This document shows positions 5,806 to 7,110 of a stretch of 7,110 nucleotides of DNA, piece after piece. The stretch comes from Planctomycetota bacterium (lineage in GTDB: Bacteria > Planctomycetota > Brocadiia > Brocadiales > Brocadiaceae). Numbering within the stretch: the stretch's first letter is position 1; each line of letters starts with the position of its first letter. The notes beneath the pieces were generated by a model. That model made no database searches. It had not been told where the DNA came from and saw only the letters and a list, made by a program, of their open reading frames with translations. The stretch lies in NCBI GenBank assembly GCA_023261465.1, contig JAHFOW010000148.1, forward strand, positions 1 through 7,110, in the 5' to 3' direction. A program made the translations under genes and the position numbers.

Positions 5806-6843
5806 ATGTTAAACGTTGGAATTATCGGCGCTACCGCGTATACCAGTCTTGAACTCATAAAAATCCTCCTGCGACATCCAAAGGTAAAGATTACCTATCT
5901 TGGCGTTCGAAGGACTGACCGTCCCATGATATCGGACATATTTCCCACATTAAAAAACCTGCTCGATGTATCCTGTGAACCCATAGAACACAAGGAATTT
6001 CCCGATAATATTAACCTTGCTTTTATTACCCTGCCGCCAACGATCTCTATGCAGTATGTCCCCTTATTTACGAAAAGGGGCATCAAGGTCATTGATTTTA
6101 GCGCCGATTACCGCTTTCGTGACAAATCAATTTATGAAAAGTGGTATAAGGCACAACACACGGACAGCGCAGGAATAGAAACAGCCGTATACGGACTTCC
6201 GGAGCTTTTCAGGGAAGAAATCAAAAAGACCAATCTGGTCGGCAATCCCGGTTGTTATACGACGGCAACTATATTAGCGCTTGCGCCATTACTTACACAC
6301 GGCATTGTTTATCCTGACGATATCATTGTGGATGCAAAGTCAGGCGTATCGGGTCGTGGACGGGAACCCAGGGAAGATACACACTATTGCGAGTGCAATG
6401 AGAACATCGAGGCGTATAGCGTCGGTGGACACCGCCATAGTCCGGAGATCGAACATATTCTCTCCATTAAAACAAGCCAAAAAGTATCGATTCAGTTTGT
6501 TCCCCATCTTATCCCCATGAACCGTGGAATCCTGTGTACTATTTATGCAAAGCCAAAACAGAATCTCAAGGAGACCGGTTTCATCCTGAGTGATAGTGAA
6601 GTGCACAGGCTTTATAAAGAATTTTATGGAAAGGAACCCTTCATTCGACTCAAAGAAGGCAACGAAACACCAAAGACAAAGGACGTGATTTATTCCAACT
6701 TTTGTGATATTGCCACTAAGGTTACTGAAAATCGCATTATCATCCTTTCCGCCATAGATAACCTCATCAAAGGCGCCTCAGGCCAGGCCGTACACAACAT
6801 GAATGTGATGTGCGGGTTTGATGAGAAGATGGGGTTGCTCTAG
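5806..6843 (+). CDS. argC: N-acetyl-gamma-glutamyl-phosphate reductase
   Basis: ArgC is the cytoplasmic enzyme that reduces N-acetyl-glutamyl-5-phosphate to the semialdehyde with NADPH, the third step of arginine biosynthesis. At 345 residues it is full length. Seen in order: an NADP-binding Rossmann start, MLNVGIIGATAYTS (1-14); VIDFSADYRFRD (95-106); YGLPELFRE (129-137); the active-site GNPGCYTT with Cys150; DAKSGVSGRGR (176-186); GGHRHSPEIEH (207-217), carrying the conserved histidine region; FVPHLIPMNRGI (231-242); and AIDNLIKGASGQAVHNMN (316-333). The usual GxxGxxG of the NADP loop reads GxxGxxA(xx)S here: residues 11 and 14, usually glycine or small, are Ala and Ser. No other arginine genes lie in the window, so argC is probably isolated or starts a cluster elsewhere. 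The start is fixed by the family N-terminus, with no Shine-Dalgarno. Confidence 0.96.
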   Translation: MLNVGIIGATAYTSLELIKILLRHPKVKITYLGVRRTDRPMISDIFPTLKNLLDVSCEPIEHKEFPDNINLAFITLPPTISMQYVPLFTKRGIKVIDFSADYRFRDKSIYEKWYKAQHTDSAGIETAVYGLPELFREEIKKTNLVGNPGCYTTATILALAPLLTHGIVYPDDIIVDAKSGVSGRGREPREDTHYCECNENIEAYSVGGHRHSPEIEHILSIKTSQKVSIQFVPHLIPMNRGILCTIYAKPKQNLKETGFILSDSEVHRLYKEFYGKEPFIRLKEGNETPKTKDVIYSNFCDIATKVTENRIIILSAIDNLIKGASGQAVHNMNVMCGFDEKMGLL

Positions 6844-6862
6844 CAAACGTTAAAAAAAGGCA

Positions 6863-6920
6863 ACAGTTTACCCCTCCCGTAACCCCGCCCTTTTGGGGCT
6901 GGGGAGGCACTTGTAACTGT
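6863..6920. repeat. Long imperfect inverted repeat downstream of argC
   Basis: Outer arms acagtt (6863-6868) and aactgt (6915-6920) are perfect complements. Inside, cctccc (6873-6878) pairs with gggagg (6902-6907), and cccc (6883-6886) with gggg (6895-6898). It lies 20 bp after the argC stop and could act as a 3' stabiliser or a terminator-like barrier, but no T tract follows on the plus strand. The C-rich/G-rich arms stand out against the AT-rich surroundings. Confidence 0.5.
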
Positions 6921-7017
6921 CATGTTTCTCTGGTATGGAACGCTATTGTTAGTATTTTTCCTCCCCCTTGGCGGGCAATGGCATTGAACTAAGGAAAGAT
7001 ATTTCAATTTTAAATAA

Positions 7018-7098
7018 AAGCCCAAAGGGCTTGCATAAGGAAGCCCAGGGCAACGCCCTGGGTAAAAGTACAATAATATTTTTAAGCTCTGAAAGAGC
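7018..7098. repeat. Three consecutive perfect stem-loops, possible interspersed element
   Basis: Three perfect hairpins with 3-nt loops follow one another: aagccc-aaa-gggctt (7018-7032), cccagggc-aac-gccctggg (7044-7062, 8-bp stem), and gctct-gaa-agagc (7086-7098), separated by 11 and 23 nt. The region encodes nothing convincing. Minus-strand translation gives a low-complexity peptide (YPGRCPGLPYASPLGF), the kind often mis-annotated from such repeats. I believe similar elements are dispersed in anammox and Bacteroidetes genomes, but that is from memory. The element may continue past the window edge. Confidence 0.6.
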
Positions 7099-7110
7099 GT
7101 AATAACAACG

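Noticed and set aside
6840..7073. Minus-strand open frame of 77 codons downstream of argC
   Set aside because: It runs through the hairpin array and GC-rich inverted repeat, has no ribosome site and gives low-complexity sequence, so it looks like a product of repeats.

Overview
The window holds six protein-coding genes, a decayed transposase end and several inverted-repeat elements. The organism is probably a Gram-negative-type bacterium. Evidence for this is a probable lipoprotein signal on one protein, a Sec signal on another, and moderate AT richness with very AT-rich spacers. The ArgC N-terminus, the RCC1 lipoprotein and the short palindromic intergenic repeats would fit an anammox planctomycete (Brocadia/Kuenenia/Jettenia type). 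That assignment is inference from recall and was not tested.

Layout from left to right. (1) 1-331: 3' remnant of an IS4/IS1634-type DDE transposase with an early stop. (2) 366-1586 (+): secreted, probably lipid-anchored seven-repeat RCC1 beta-propeller protein, followed by a strong hairpin terminator at 1651-1688. (3) 1724-3385 (-): secreted zinc metallopeptidase with a fungalysin/thermolysin propeptide, convergent with the RCC1 gene. (4) 3386-3708: AT-rich promoter side of the peptidase plus a dense cluster of inverted repeats. (5) 3709-5179 (-): a two-gene operon with a CxxCxxCC cysteine-cluster protein directly upstream of gcvT (glycine cleavage T protein); the stop of the first lies against or within the start of the second. 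(6) 5180-5364: divergent promoter region. (7) 5365-5718 (+): small membrane-anchored coiled-coil protein of unknown function. (8) 5806-6843 (+): argC of arginine biosynthesis. (9) 6844-7110: non-coding, with a long imperfect inverted repeat and then three consecutive perfect stem-loops, each with a 3-nt loop.

Functionally the window joins unrelated parts. gcvT serves one-carbon/glycine metabolism and argC serves arginine biosynthesis. The RCC1 protein and the metallopeptidase are probably exported, and nothing shows that they cooperate. I see no convincing new multi-gene system. The most notable signals are two sigma70-like promoters that end exactly at, or 2 nt before, the start codons of the 117-aa gene and argC, with no Shine-Dalgarno (possible leaderless mRNAs), the three-hairpin element at the right edge, and the coupling of a cysteine-cluster protein to gcvT.
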